Positions 6,578 through 15,750 of a stretch of 64,000 bases of DNA are shown here, in pieces (the stretch's first letter is position 1; each line of letters starts with the position of its first letter). This stretch comes from JBALVO01 sp036961445 (GTDB taxonomy: Bacteria; Pseudomonadota; Gammaproteobacteria; Pseudomonadales; Halieaceae): the NCBI GenBank assembly GCA_036961445.1, contig JBALVO010000004.1, forward strand, positions 23,400 through 87,399. Direction: 5' to 3'. Position numbers and translations under genes: made by a program. Under the pieces are notes generated by a model. It was not told the DNA's origin, searched no databases, and saw only the letters and a program-made list of their open reading frames with translations.

Positions 6578-8974
6578 CTAATCACTGGCATGTTCAGGCT
6601 TGGGCTTGACCAGGAATACAGCCAGGGCCGGCATCAGAATCAACGCACCGAACATGTTCCAAATGAACATAAAGGTCAGCAAGATGCCCATATCGGCCTG
6701 GAACTTGATCGGTGAGGCCGCCCAGGTAATAACCCCTGCTGCCAACGTAACACCAATAAGCGCAACGACTCGGCCCGTGAAGTTCAGGGTCTCATAGTAG
6801 GCCTGCGTCAGGTTCATGCCCTGCTTTTCCTTGGCCAATATTACCGTGAGAACATACAAGGCATAGTCAACACCGATACCGACACCCAGCGCAATAACCG
6901 GTAGTGTCGCCACTTTCACGCCGATACCCAGCCACACCATTAACGCTTCACACAAAATAGAGGTCAGCATCAACGGTAGTACCGCGCAAATCACGCCGGG
7001 TATGGAGCGGAAAGTCAGCAGACACAGGAAGATAACTGCGCCGTAGACATAAAACAGCATCTCGGTATTGGCTTTCTTAACAATTACGTTAGTTGCAGCC
7101 TCAAAACCAGCACTGCCCGCCGCACCAAGGAACTCGGCAACTTCGCCCTCACCCCAATCCGCATTGAACTGCTCCAGCGCGGCAACTACACCTTCCAGCG
7201 TTGCCGCCTTGTGATCCGACAGGTAGATCAGCATGGGCCAGATAGAACAGCCGACATCCACGTATTCCAACGTCACCAGTTCATTCACCGCATAGTTAAC
7301 GGTGTCCTGGTTACGGAACATCGCCTGCCACTTGGGGAAGCCCTCGTTAATGCCCATCATGATTTCACGCGTACGAACATTAAGGCCCCGAATATCCTCC
7401 ACACCAGGGACCTGCCGCATACGCCATTCAAGCTCGGTCGCCAGGCTCATCATCTCGTGATTAACACAACCGTCCGGCGGTGTTTTAACAATAACCGCAA
7501 AGACATCTGTACTGACTGAATAGTTCTCGATGACAAATGCGACATCGGTGTTGTAGCGAGAGTCCGCGCGAAGTTCCGGCGCACCCGGGTCGAGGTCACC
7601 GATCTGCAGGCCCTTGGATACGTAAAACCCGCCTATCGCCATTAAGACACTGAGAACGATAGCGGTAATCGCCGGGCCTTTTTTCGTGAAGCTCAACAGA
7701 AAACGCCAAAACCAGTGCATATCCTCCATACTCTTGGCACCATGACTGGCTCGTTCGGCGCACTTCTTACCTACTCCGGTGTAGGACAACGCCACCGGAA
7801 TCAGGATCAGGTTGGTAAAAATCAATACCAGTACACCAATACTGGCGGTGATCGCCAGGTCCTGAATTACCTGGATCTGGATGATCATCAACACCGCAAA
7901 GCCGACACCATCCGACAGCAAAGCGGTGACACCCGCCAGGAACAAACGTCGGAACGTATAGCGCGCCGCGATGTAGCGGTGAGTGCCACGCCCGATATCC
8001 TGCAACACACCATTGAGTTTCTGGGCGCCGTGACTCACCCCGATGGCAAACACCAAAAACGGTACAAGAATCGAAAAGGGATCCAACTCATAACCAAAGG
8101 TCGCCAGAATACCCATCTGCCACAGTACCGCTATGAGGGTACAGCCGATCACCAGAAGGGTAGAACGCAAGCAACGTGTGTACCAGTAGAGCAAGACAGT
8201 AGCGATGACCACAGCAACTGCAAAGAAACCCATCACCGCAAACAGACCATCGATCAAGTCAGATATTAACTTTGCAAAACCGATAATGTGGATACTTTTG
8301 TCAGGATCATCCGCCGCAAACTGGTCGCGGATCTCTTCGAGCTTTATACCCAGCTTGGCATAATCAAGACGCTCTCCGGTCTCCGGATTGATATCCAGCA
8401 GGGGCACAAGAATCGCTGCGGATTTCTCATTATTGCCGACCAGATTACCCATAATACCGGCACGCGCTATATTGCGCCTTACCTCGGCAATCGATTCCTC
8501 TGAGGCGTCAAAGTCACCGGGAATAACCGGACCACCTTCAAACCCCTCTTCAGTCACCACCCGCCACCGTGTATTGGGCGTAAAGATGGATTTCATGCCG
8601 TTACGATCAACGCCGGGAATGAAGAATATTTCGTCGTTCACTGTTTCAAAGAACTTGAGATTCTCCGGCGTAAAGATTGTGCCTTCTTTAACGGCAACAA
8701 CGATACGCAGGTTATTACCCAGGCCCTTCAATTCGTCCCGATTAGCCTTGTAGTTGATCACATACTGGTGCGCTATAGGCAACGTTTTCTCAAACCCCGC
8801 CTGTAATTGAATTTTCGTTGCCTGAAAACCGAGTATTACCGTGGTAAACAGACACAGAAAGAGCACAACAGCGCGATTGTTAAAGACGAGTTTTTCCAGG
8901 AAAGTCCCGGACTGATAGTCAAATTCGATTAGATCCGCAATTACCGGCAGATCGGACTGAGTTCCATGAGCCAT
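6578..8974 (-). CDS. MMPL-type RND superfamily exporter
   Basis: The 798-residue inner-membrane protein has two halves, each with one helix, a large periplasmic loop and a bundle of helices. The first helix is at about residues 33-50 and helix bundles lie near 240-400 and 640-790. The sequence V-A-T-L-P-V-I-A-L-G-V-G-I-G-V-D-Y-A-L-Y contains the Asp typical of RND proton relays. This HpnN/MMPL-like branch exports or moves hydrophobic molecules such as lipids and hopanoids, unlike the drug-pump HAE1 branch at 54147-57263. It follows the YCF48-like gene by 24 bases and ends before a strong terminator. Confidence 0.88.
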   Translation of the reverse strand: MAHGTQSDLPVIADLIEFDYQSGTFLEKLVFNNRAVVLFLCLFTTVILGFQATKIQLQAGFEKTLPIAHQYVINYKANRDELKGLGNNLRIVVAVKEGTIFTPENLKFFETVNDEIFFIPGVDRNGMKSIFTPNTRWRVVTEEGFEGGPVIPGDFDASEESIAEVRRNIARAGIMGNLVGNNEKSAAILVPLLDINPETGERLDYAKLGIKLEEIRDQFAADDPDKSIHIIGFAKLISDLIDGLFAVMGFFAVAVVIATVLLYWYTRCLRSTLLVIGCTLIAVLWQMGILATFGYELDPFSILVPFLVFAIGVSHGAQKLNGVLQDIGRGTHRYIAARYTFRRLFLAGVTALLSDGVGFAVLMIIQIQVIQDLAITASIGVLVLIFTNLILIPVALSYTGVGKKCAERASHGAKSMEDMHWFWRFLLSFTKKGPAITAIVLSVLMAIGGFYVSKGLQIGDLDPGAPELRADSRYNTDVAFVIENYSVSTDVFAVIVKTPPDGCVNHEMMSLATELEWRMRQVPGVEDIRGLNVRTREIMMGINEGFPKWQAMFRNQDTVNYAVNELVTLEYVDVGCSIWPMLIYLSDHKAATLEGVVAALEQFNADWGEGEVAEFLGAAGSAGFEAATNVIVKKANTEMLFYVYGAVIFLCLLTFRSIPGVICAVLPLMLTSILCEALMVWLGIGVKVATLPVIALGVGIGVDYALYVLTVILAKEKQGMNLTQAYYETLNFTGRVVALIGVTLAAGVITWAASPIKFQADMGILLTFMFIWNMFGALILMPALAVFLVKPKPEHASD

Positions 8975-8998
8975 TACTGATTCTCCGAGATCTGGTGG

Positions 8999-10081
8999 TT
9001 ATTGCGGCAAGCTGAGTTTATGGATGCCACTGGGGCCACCTAATAACAAGGTGCCCGCCGGGCCTTCCGAGACGGTAAAAACAAGGCCACCGACTTTCAG
9101 GGGTAGCCGTGCAAAGCTGTTGCCGTCGTCGGTGCTCAGTAGAATTTCACCGGCCATTCCGGCGAACACCAGGTTGTCATTGAGCAGACGCGTAGAGTCG
9201 ACAATGGAACTGGTGGGGGGTTTTTCCACCACCGTCCAGGTGTGACCAATATCCTCGGTACGAAACATCCTACCGCGCAAGCCACCCATAATAATGGCAC
9301 CATCGCTGGCACTGGCACTGGTGAAGAAACTGCCCTCCCAGGGCACGGAATGTACCTGTGTGGCAATCTCGGCATTGACATCGCCCATCAGCAACAGTCC
9401 CGCTTCTCCACTGATAAAGAACTTCCCTTGCTCCGGGAGCTCGGAGAAGTCGAACAGGTGGTAGAAAGAGTCATTCTCCATGTTGTGTAGCACATGGCCC
9501 CAGGATTGCCCCCCGTCGCGGGTCACCAGTATCATGCCGTAGGCACCGGCCGCGTGGCCGTGAGTCGCGCTGTGAAACCGCACCCGAAACAGCGGCTTGT
9601 CAGCGCCCTGCCCAATGGCGAAGTCCATCTCTCCTACCAGATAAGGGTACAGGTCATTGTCCGGGTTGGCATCGGCCAAGTCCTGATAAAAGGCTTTGCC
9701 CTCTTCGCCATAGCGCACGCCGTCGTACTGCTTGACCCAGGTTTTGCCGCCATCACTCGAATGCAAAATAACCCCCTCGTGACCGACTGCCCAGCCCAAT
9801 TCCGGGGTTGGGAAATCAATATCGAGAATGCTACTGCGCACTGGCACTTGCGCCTGTGTCCAGGTGTCGCCACCGTCGTCCGAATACAGGATATGACCCT
9901 GATGCCCGGTGGCAAAGTAACGATCATCGAATTTTTTAATCGAGAAGATCATCGACTTTGCTGCCAGGGCGCTGGGCACGGCTGGTAATTCCAGTACATC
10001 AAACTTGGCGGCGAAAGTGCTGGACCAAGGGCCGATAACGACTGCCAGTAATGCAGCCAATAAGACTTTTTGTAACTTCAT
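8999..10081 (-). CDS. YCF48-like beta-propeller protein, secreted
   Basis: The start at 10081 (M-K-L-Q-K-V-L-L-A-A-L-L-A-V-V) gives a clear signal peptide ending in T-F-A-A and avoids overlap with the upstream terminator. The 360-residue product has repeated BNR/Asp-box elements (S-D-D-G-G-D-T-W, S-S-D-G-G-K-T-W, T-R-D-G-G-Q-S-W, T-E-D-I-G-H-T-W, S-T-D-D-G-N-S-F), which mark the blades of a beta-propeller. Its plant and cyanobacterial relative YCF48 (HCF136) helps assemble photosystem II. In non-photosynthetic proteobacteria this family sits beside DUF1302, DUF1329 and MMPL genes, as here, and its role is unknown. It probably acts in the periplasm with the RND protein. Confidence 0.88.
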   Translation of the reverse strand: MKLQKVLLAALLAVVIGPWSSTFAAKFDVLELPAVPSALAAKSMIFSIKKFDDRYFATGHQGHILYSDDGGDTWTQAQVPVRSSILDIDFPTPELGWAVGHEGVILHSSDGGKTWVKQYDGVRYGEEGKAFYQDLADANPDNDLYPYLVGEMDFAIGQGADKPLFRVRFHSATHGHAAGAYGMILVTRDGGQSWGHVLHNMENDSFYHLFDFSELPEQGKFFISGEAGLLLMGDVNAEIATQVHSVPWEGSFFTSASASDGAIIMGGLRGRMFRTEDIGHTWTVVEKPPTSSIVDSTRLLNDNLVFAGMAGEILLSTDDGNSFARLPLKVGGLVFTVSEGPAGTLLLGGPSGIHKLSLPQ

Positions 10082-10115
10082 GACTCGACTTCCATTCATT
10101 ATTTCTGCCTGAACG

Positions 10116-10142
10116 AAAAAGGGCGCCGCCACTGCAACGCCC
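10116..10142 (-). terminator. Rho-independent terminator after DUF1329
   Basis: On the minus strand GGGCGTTGC and GCGGCGCCC form a 9-bp stem with two G-T pairs and a four-base loop, followed by five T residues (10116-10120). It lies 17 bases after the DUF1329 stop and 35 bases before the YCF48 start, so it splits the locus or sets the ratio of its two halves. Confidence 0.85.
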
Positions 10143-10158
10143 TATAGGGGTTTAACTC

Positions 10159-11526
10159 TTAGCGCACACCGCTGCGCGCCATACCCTTGGGAGAAAAGTA
10201 CTTCTCGTTGCGTCTATCCAGTCCCAGCGTGAACTTGCCCGGGATTGCCTTGCCATTAAGGTTGTAGATATTCTGCAACAGATCATAACCACCGTAGGCA
10301 TTGGAGTAGGAGCCACCCACGTCATACAGGTTGGCAGGATAGGCATACTGCACACGCCACAGGTTGCCGCGTGCGTCATAGGTCTCACCGGTGAGGGCGG
10401 TCCAGCTATCCTCAACGATGTAGAAACGACGTTTGCTATACAGGTGACGTGAGCCCTCTTTCAGGTCGCCTTCGACGATCCACACACGCTGCTTCTCGTA
10501 GCGAATAAATTCCGGCTTGAGGAACTTCTCACCGAGCAAATCTTCCACCTTTTGCTGGAATACAAAATCATAAGCGTTGGCGGGAACGATGATTTCCTTC
10601 TTACCTACCAGTTTCCAGTCAAAGCGCTCTGGTGAGCCGTTGTAGATGAAAGAGTCATCGTAGGTGGACGTACCGGCAACACCGGGGTTGGGCGTGTCGA
10701 AAGACACCGCCGGAGCCAGGCGCACACGACGCTGGCCTACCAGGTACTGCCATGCCATACGGCCTTTACCCGCGGTGTAATCGGCGCCGGGCTCGTGCAC
10801 CAACAGGATCTCGCCAGCACGTCGTGCAGGCGCGTTGTAGTTGATACGCAGCTGGGTCCAGGGGGTATCGCCCACTAGCTTGTCGGGCTCACGAAACATC
10901 GGGTAAGACGAGGACGCAACACCTGTGGTAGACAATACAGGTTTGCCGTTGGAACCCACATAGTACACATCGTACTCATATTCGCGCTCTACACCGTAAC
11001 GAATCATGTGGTTCCACAGCACTTCCAGCCCACTTTGCGGTACCGGGAACGGTACACCCGGGTAGTTGTTATCAATCTTCTGGCCATCGGCTACCAGTGA
11101 TGCCCCGGTCGCGTTTTTAACATTATTGGCGTACAACCAGTCAGGCGCTTTATAACCGCGGTGACTGGGGTATACGTTCATTTTGAAACCATCGGCACCA
11201 TACTTTTCGAACATCGCCTTGCTGCCCTCGGAGAGGACCTCGGCATACTCCATATAGTTGTTGCCATCAATGGTGTACAGCGGCTGTTCGTCTTTGTACG
11301 GATTAGTATAGTTGCCCGAACCTGCCACGTAGTCTGCAGGAATGGGCGTACCCCCGGGGTTCCAGGCCGGGATACTGCCGTCGGCATTACCTGCCATCTC
11401 GGCCCCCATTGGGGTCAGGTCCTGGCCCAACCTCGCAGCGTCCTCGGCCGATACTCCGGCGAAGGCACCGCCGGCGACGAAGGTACTAAGTCCCAGGGCT
11501 GCTAGCGTCTTTTTAAATGTCATCAT
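10159..11526 (-). CDS. DUF1329 outer-membrane-associated protein
   Basis: The 455-residue protein has a signal peptide (residues 1-23, ending F-A-G-V-S-A). It matches DUF1329 in length and in segments such as D-L-T-P-M-G-A-E near 36-43, F-D-T-P-N-P-G-V-A-G, K-E-I-I-V-P-A-N-A-Y and R-R-F-Y-I-V-E-D-S-W. DUF1329 has a LolB-like fold and is almost always paired with DUF1302. The pair is linked with hydrophobic-compound use in Pseudomonas and marine bacteria. It lies 45 bases after the DUF1302 stop, within one operon, and is closed by the terminator at 10116-10142. Confidence 0.93.
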   Translation of the reverse strand: MMTFKKTLAALGLSTFVAGGAFAGVSAEDAARLGQDLTPMGAEMAGNADGSIPAWNPGGTPIPADYVAGSGNYTNPYKDEQPLYTIDGNNYMEYAEVLSEGSKAMFEKYGADGFKMNVYPSHRGYKAPDWLYANNVKNATGASLVADGQKIDNNYPGVPFPVPQSGLEVLWNHMIRYGVEREYEYDVYYVGSNGKPVLSTTGVASSSYPMFREPDKLVGDTPWTQLRINYNAPARRAGEILLVHEPGADYTAGKGRMAWQYLVGQRRVRLAPAVSFDTPNPGVAGTSTYDDSFIYNGSPERFDWKLVGKKEIIVPANAYDFVFQQKVEDLLGEKFLKPEFIRYEKQRVWIVEGDLKEGSRHLYSKRRFYIVEDSWTALTGETYDARGNLWRVQYAYPANLYDVGGSYSNAYGGYDLLQNIYNLNGKAIPGKFTLGLDRRNEKYFSPKGMARSGVR

Positions 11527-11571
11527 GTGTTCCTCTTGAACTTCAATTATCTTTATATTTATAGACCATTA

Positions 11572-13302
11572 TTACCAGGTTCGCTTAACCGTGAGCGAAA
11601 CATTATCGCGGTCTTTCAGCAGGCCACCAATACCAGCCAGAACCGGACCAAAACGGATGTTGTAGGCAAGGTCAATCTTCCACTGCTGATCGATGTCTAC
11701 TCGCACGCCTAGACTGGCGCTGCCGGCTTCTTCGTCACCCGCAAAACTGTAGGGCGCCTTTTCACCGTCGATCGTATAGTTAACGGCCATGGGGATGCTC
11801 ATATCCCAGCCCGGGCGCACCTGGTACCAGGTGGGTGAGAAGATACCCGCAACCTGGCTGATCCAACGGCCCTCGCTGACGCGGACATCGGTGAGCTGGC
11901 AGTTCTCATTGCAGCTATCAAGCTGGGAGAACGTGGCCTCCAGAATCCAGCTACCACCGTCCCACAGGCCCCACTGGTTGTTGAGAAGACCTATGCCGTT
12001 AATATTGACGTGGTAAGTATCGCCGACCGCTCCAGGATAATCGTCGCCATCGAAGCTCGTGATGTCCGCTCCCGGCGCTAGGAACAACGCCGCGCTGAGC
12101 TGCGGTGCGAGGGCTTGATCTTCACGCCTGACCAAATCCACACCCACGCTGATACCGGCGAGCTCTTTCGCCAGGGAAATACCATAAACGCTAATATCTT
12201 CTTTGTGTATCCACTTCGACTCACCGATGGCAATGGCTCCCTTCGAGAGCAAGAAATCCCCAGCGCCCCCGTCACCCGGCCGCGGTGTGCCGGGACTGCC
12301 AGGCGCACCGACCAGTCCATTGAGGTTCATGTCGGTGTGGTTAATGTAGATAGCGCTGACCTCCAAGCCCCAGGGCTCGATGAAATACTGTACGTTCACG
12401 CCGTAGTCGCCGCCTTCTTCCGAATAACCCCTGGGCTTATAGCCGCCACGAAATCCATCCGGAATCCCCAATGCAGCTGCAAGCGGGGAGCCCGCGGGTA
12501 AAACCGCGGCAAACTCGGAGTTTTCGGACAGGGATTCGGCCGGGCTCCAGTAGGTGCCGTCTTCCGGCACTCTGTAGGCCACATATTCATACCCGTAATA
12601 GGCATTCAGGGTCAGGTTGTCGGTCAACTGTAAAACCGAAGATACTTTACCCGAGGGCATAAAGAGTTCCTTGGCCTCGGAGCCAGGGACTGATAATGCC
12701 TTGTTGAAGTCGATGGGGGCCATGGAGCCACCAAAACCATGCAGGGCACCATTGGTCAGCAGGCCGTTGCCCCAGTAGATAGTGTGGCGGCCAGCGCGCA
12801 CGCCCAGTGCCATATCACCGAAGTCAAAGTTACCAAAGACAAAGGCATCCAGCAGTTCACCGCCGGCGTAGTGCAGGTCTTTGGCCTCGTGGTTGTAATC
12901 ACCCACATCGGCGCTGGGGGAAGCCCAGGATAAACTTCTGTCACTGGGGTGATCGTTATTGCTGCTACTGTACTGGGGGTCATACCAGGCGGAGCCGCTG
13001 ACGCGGAAGCCGAAATTGTCTTTCCAGATCACATCCATTTCCGAGATCACATCGATACGGGTACTGACCAGGCCGCCGCCGCTGCGGTCCACCGACAGAT
13101 CGGCATCATCCGCCAGTTCCCACGACGCGCCAGCCTGGGGGGTAACAACGTCGTCATCCTGCTTGGCCACACGAGTCATGACATTGGCCTTGAAGGTGTT
13201 GTCCCAGCGAATAGCCCAATCGTCTCCGGTATCAAACTGGAATGCGTTCGCTTGCGAGCTGATGGCGGCGAGAACCGACAATGCGAGCAGTTTTTTCTTC
13301 AT
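11572..13302 (-). CDS. DUF1302 outer-membrane protein (putative hydrophobic-substrate porin)
   Basis: The 576-residue product has a standard signal peptide (M-K-K-K-L-L-A-L-S-V-L-A-A-I-S-S-Q-A-N-A). The rest is a beta-rich sequence with many alternating aromatic strands, ending D-N-V-S-L-T-V-K-R-T-W, a typical barrel C-terminus. Conserved DUF1302 features include R-W-D-N-T-F near residue 32, R-A-G-R-H-T-I-Y-W-G-N-G-L near 165 and Y-S-E-E-G-G-D-Y-G. It is the first gene of the locus. The family is thought to be an outer-membrane channel for hydrophobic substrates, but direct evidence is limited. Confidence 0.92.
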   Translation of the reverse strand: MKKKLLALSVLAAISSQANAFQFDTGDDWAIRWDNTFKANVMTRVAKQDDDVVTPQAGASWELADDADLSVDRSGGGLVSTRIDVISEMDVIWKDNFGFRVSGSAWYDPQYSSSNNDHPSDRSLSWASPSADVGDYNHEAKDLHYAGGELLDAFVFGNFDFGDMALGVRAGRHTIYWGNGLLTNGALHGFGGSMAPIDFNKALSVPGSEAKELFMPSGKVSSVLQLTDNLTLNAYYGYEYVAYRVPEDGTYWSPAESLSENSEFAAVLPAGSPLAAALGIPDGFRGGYKPRGYSEEGGDYGVNVQYFIEPWGLEVSAIYINHTDMNLNGLVGAPGSPGTPRPGDGGAGDFLLSKGAIAIGESKWIHKEDISVYGISLAKELAGISVGVDLVRREDQALAPQLSAALFLAPGADITSFDGDDYPGAVGDTYHVNINGIGLLNNQWGLWDGGSWILEATFSQLDSCNENCQLTDVRVSEGRWISQVAGIFSPTWYQVRPGWDMSIPMAVNYTIDGEKAPYSFAGDEEAGSASLGVRVDIDQQWKIDLAYNIRFGPVLAGIGGLLKDRDNVSLTVKRTW

Positions 13303-13701
13303 GGTGCTATCCCTCTGAGAGTAATTTTATTTGCTTTGCAACATATAGCGGATCTTGGTCCGCTGTTTTTTTAATTTATTATCGTGCCAAGTGGCTTACC
13401 TGTTACAGCAGACCGCGTCCCAGAGCAGCTTACAACGCAGGGCTAGGGACGCGCCCTGCCCTGTCGGCATTTCGCTTGTCTCAATGAGCACCCGCTTACG
13501 CTGCGGATTACCATGAGGACCGTTATCTGGAGCTTTCTATCAATTGCCCTGGGAATGGCTTCCCGGGGATTTTATTCCTTATTTTGACGCGACCATAATA
13601 GCAGCTTAATTTATTACGACAATACCTGCCGCCCATTGATTTGAAACATGATTTTGTGACATTAGGCCAAAATTTCGCAAACAATACTCCGCGGACGGAT
13701 T
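13303..13701. other. 399-bp gene-free region with two hairpins
   Basis: This holds the leader and promoter of the DUF1302 gene and the 3' flank of the desaturase gene. Two terminator-like hairpins read on the plus strand: AGCGGA/TCCGCT at 13347-13364 followed by G and seven T, and a 9-bp stem CCCTGGGAA/TTCCCGGGG at 13547-13568 followed by ATTTTATT. No known plus-strand gene precedes them. A 24-codon open frame at 13513-13587 has no ribosome-binding site and is not called. Confidence 0.5.
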
Positions 13702-14607
13702 TCAGGCGGCCACCGCATGTCGCAGCAGCTGCCCATAGCCGTGAAATACCGGGACGCCATCCAGCGCTCGCTGTCGCTGCAAATGCCGGCGCAGGGCGTG
13801 CAATCGGTAACAGGGTACGCTGGCCATAAAATGGTGTTCCATATGGTAGTTAACACCGTTAGGGGCAAAGATCAGACGTTGCCACCAGGGGGCATCGACG
13901 GTGCGGGTATTCATGCGCGGATCAGGGTCAAACAAATCTGGTACCGCCGCGTGCTCCGCCACCTGTCGCACCCGAATAATCAACATAAACACGGTGAGGT
14001 AGGCGGTGGCCCACAACAGGTAAGTCCAGCCGATACCAAAGGCATAGAGCACCGTGAACAACAGAGCCTGCACCGCCAGTTGCTGGACAAAGGGTAAGGC
14101 ACTCGCGCGCTTTTCCCGGGAAATCGCTCCGGAGGCACCGCGGAATATAGCGCTCATCAGCTTAACACCGGTTTGCCCGGTTAAATCGCGAACTACCTTG
14201 CGCCGGAAGCTGGCGCTGGAAACGGGGTAGGATTGGTAATTGGATAAATCAGGGTCATCAGGGGTGCCCGCCTTGCGGTGGTGTTCCAGATGCCCACGGG
14301 CATAGGAGCGCTGGTCACTCATCACTGGCAAGGCACACAGCCATTGGCCAATGTTATCGTTCAGCCCTGGCGTGCGAAACAAGGTGCGATGACCGCACTC
14401 GTGCATCAATACCGACAACCCTAACTGTCTGCCGCCCAGCAATACAATGGCCAGTAAGATGCTCAGCGGGTTGGTCCACAGCGCAACAGTGGCAAAAATC
14501 ATGGCAATGGCCAGCCAGTTACCCACTACCAGGCGCCAGGCATGGAGGTCGCTTTTGGCGGTGAAGTGCGCCACCTGCTCACGGGACAAATAATCGTTAA
14601 TCTTCAT
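13702..14607 (-). CDS. Membrane fatty acid desaturase / hydroxylase-type di-iron protein
   Basis: The 301-residue protein (start at 14607, with AGGAAC eight bases upstream) carries the three histidine boxes of membrane di-iron desaturases: H69-E-C-G-H73, H106-L-E-H-H110 and H255-M-E-H-H259. Hydrophobic helices lie near residues 30-60 and 178-212. The boxes bind two irons that abstract hydrogen from an acyl chain or related lipid. The closest type appears to be the FADS/DesA-like group. The regioselectivity cannot be read from sequence. It is 81 bases downstream of an epimerase-like reductase on the same strand and may be cotranscribed with it. Confidence 0.9.
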   Translation of the reverse strand: MKINDYLSREQVAHFTAKSDLHAWRLVVGNWLAIAMIFATVALWTNPLSILLAIVLLGGRQLGLSVLMHECGHRTLFRTPGLNDNIGQWLCALPVMSDQRSYARGHLEHHRKAGTPDDPDLSNYQSYPVSSASFRRKVVRDLTGQTGVKLMSAIFRGASGAISREKRASALPFVQQLAVQALLFTVLYAFGIGWTYLLWATAYLTVFMLIIRVRQVAEHAAVPDLFDPDPRMNTRTVDAPWWQRLIFAPNGVNYHMEHHFMASVPCYRLHALRRHLQRQRALDGVPVFHGYGQLLRHAVAA

Positions 14608-14688
14608 ACAGGTTCCTGCGTATACCCCGGGGTCAATTGTCGCCACAGGTTCTTGGCGTGGCGGAGCTCTTTAACGGCATGCAAACCC

Positions 14689-15699
14689 CTAATCATGAGC
14701 CAGTTCACCGGCCTGTTCCGCCGTGACGTGCCCCGCCAGGTAAAGCCAGCGAATGCAATCAGCCATACTGTCCTCCACCGGGCGGAACTCAAACCCCAAG
14801 TCAGTCTCCACTTTGGTATTGTCCATCACCACCCAGTTGGTCGCGTAGGTCATCCCCTCCCGGGTGATGGGAACCTCCAGATTCAGGCGCGGAGTAATGG
14901 CATCACACAGCCGCCCTGCTAAACGCATCAGGCTGCCATTAAGTGGCAGTTGCAGCAATCGCCTGCCCGTTACCCCTTGCAATACACCCCCCAGTTGCCG
15001 CCACGGCAGGTAGTGCCCGCCCAGCACATAGCGACCGGCCGGAGGGCGCTCTTGCAACAATTGCAGGTGCACGCTGGCGACATCGCGCACGTCCACCCAC
15101 TGGTTACCCGAGGACATCCTGGGCACAAAGTGAGCCAGAAAAGTGCACATAGCCTGATTGGGTTCGGTCATTCCCGGGTCATCCGGACCAATGACCGAAG
15201 CGGGATACGTTATATAGACGGGGTGCCCCTGCGCCTGCAGTTCACGCACATATTTCTCACAGGTGACCTTGGAGCGCCCATAGCCATTGCTGGCTTTACC
15301 CGGCGGAGAATTTTCGTCGAGAACATCCGCGTCAGGGTCAAACAAGGCCGTGACACTCGACACATGAATAATCGCGCCGATGCCAAGCTCCACCGCACTG
15401 CCAATGACGGTCTTGGCGCCCTGCACGTTGGTATACATGACTTTCTCCGCATCACCACTGTGAGTGGACACCATGGCGGCGGTGTGAATAACCGCATCGC
15501 AGTCGCGCATTGCCAGGCGCACCTGTGCGGCATCGGTAATATCACCACGCGTAAAGTGCGCGATACGGTCATTGCCAAACAGGTTGAGCATTTTATCCAC
15601 ACTGCGCACCAGCAAGCTGACTTCATGCCCGGCCTCCAGCAACGCGAGGGTGGTATGGTAACCAATAAATCCGGTCCCACCAGTAAGCATTACACGCAT
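14689..15699 (-). CDS. Extended SDR, dihydroflavonol-reductase / 3-beta-HSD-like
   Basis: The 336-residue protein begins with the nucleotide-binding motif T-G-G-T-G-F-I-G (residues 6-13). It has D-A-V-I-H-T-A-A near 68-75 and the catalytic Y-G-R-S-K near 137-141. These define NAD(P)-dependent extended short-chain reductases. The sub-type with H-V-S-S-V-T-A-L-F and a substrate loop resembles dihydroflavonol reductase and 3-beta-hydroxysteroid dehydrogenase/isomerase enzymes. The substrate is not known; a hydroxy-lipid or steroid is plausible given the neighbours. It is 51 bases downstream of another SDR gene. Confidence 0.85.
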   Translation of the reverse strand: MRVMLTGGTGFIGYHTTLALLEAGHEVSLLVRSVDKMLNLFGNDRIAHFTRGDITDAAQVRLAMRDCDAVIHTAAMVSTHSGDAEKVMYTNVQGAKTVIGSAVELGIGAIIHVSSVTALFDPDADVLDENSPPGKASNGYGRSKVTCEKYVRELQAQGHPVYITYPASVIGPDDPGMTEPNQAMCTFLAHFVPRMSSGNQWVDVRDVASVHLQLLQERPPAGRYVLGGHYLPWRQLGGVLQGVTGRRLLQLPLNGSLMRLAGRLCDAITPRLNLEVPITREGMTYATNWVVMDNTKVETDLGFEFRPVEDSMADCIRWLYLAGHVTAEQAGELAHD

Positions 15700-15750
15700 G
15701 CCAGCAGCCTCATCGTATTATCGCACCCCATGTTACTTGAACTGTGACAG

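Noticed and set aside
13513..13587. 24-codon plus-strand frame with a hydrophobic stretch
   Set aside because: It has no ribosome-binding site and no second copy, unlike the 27-residue pair at 5541-5739.
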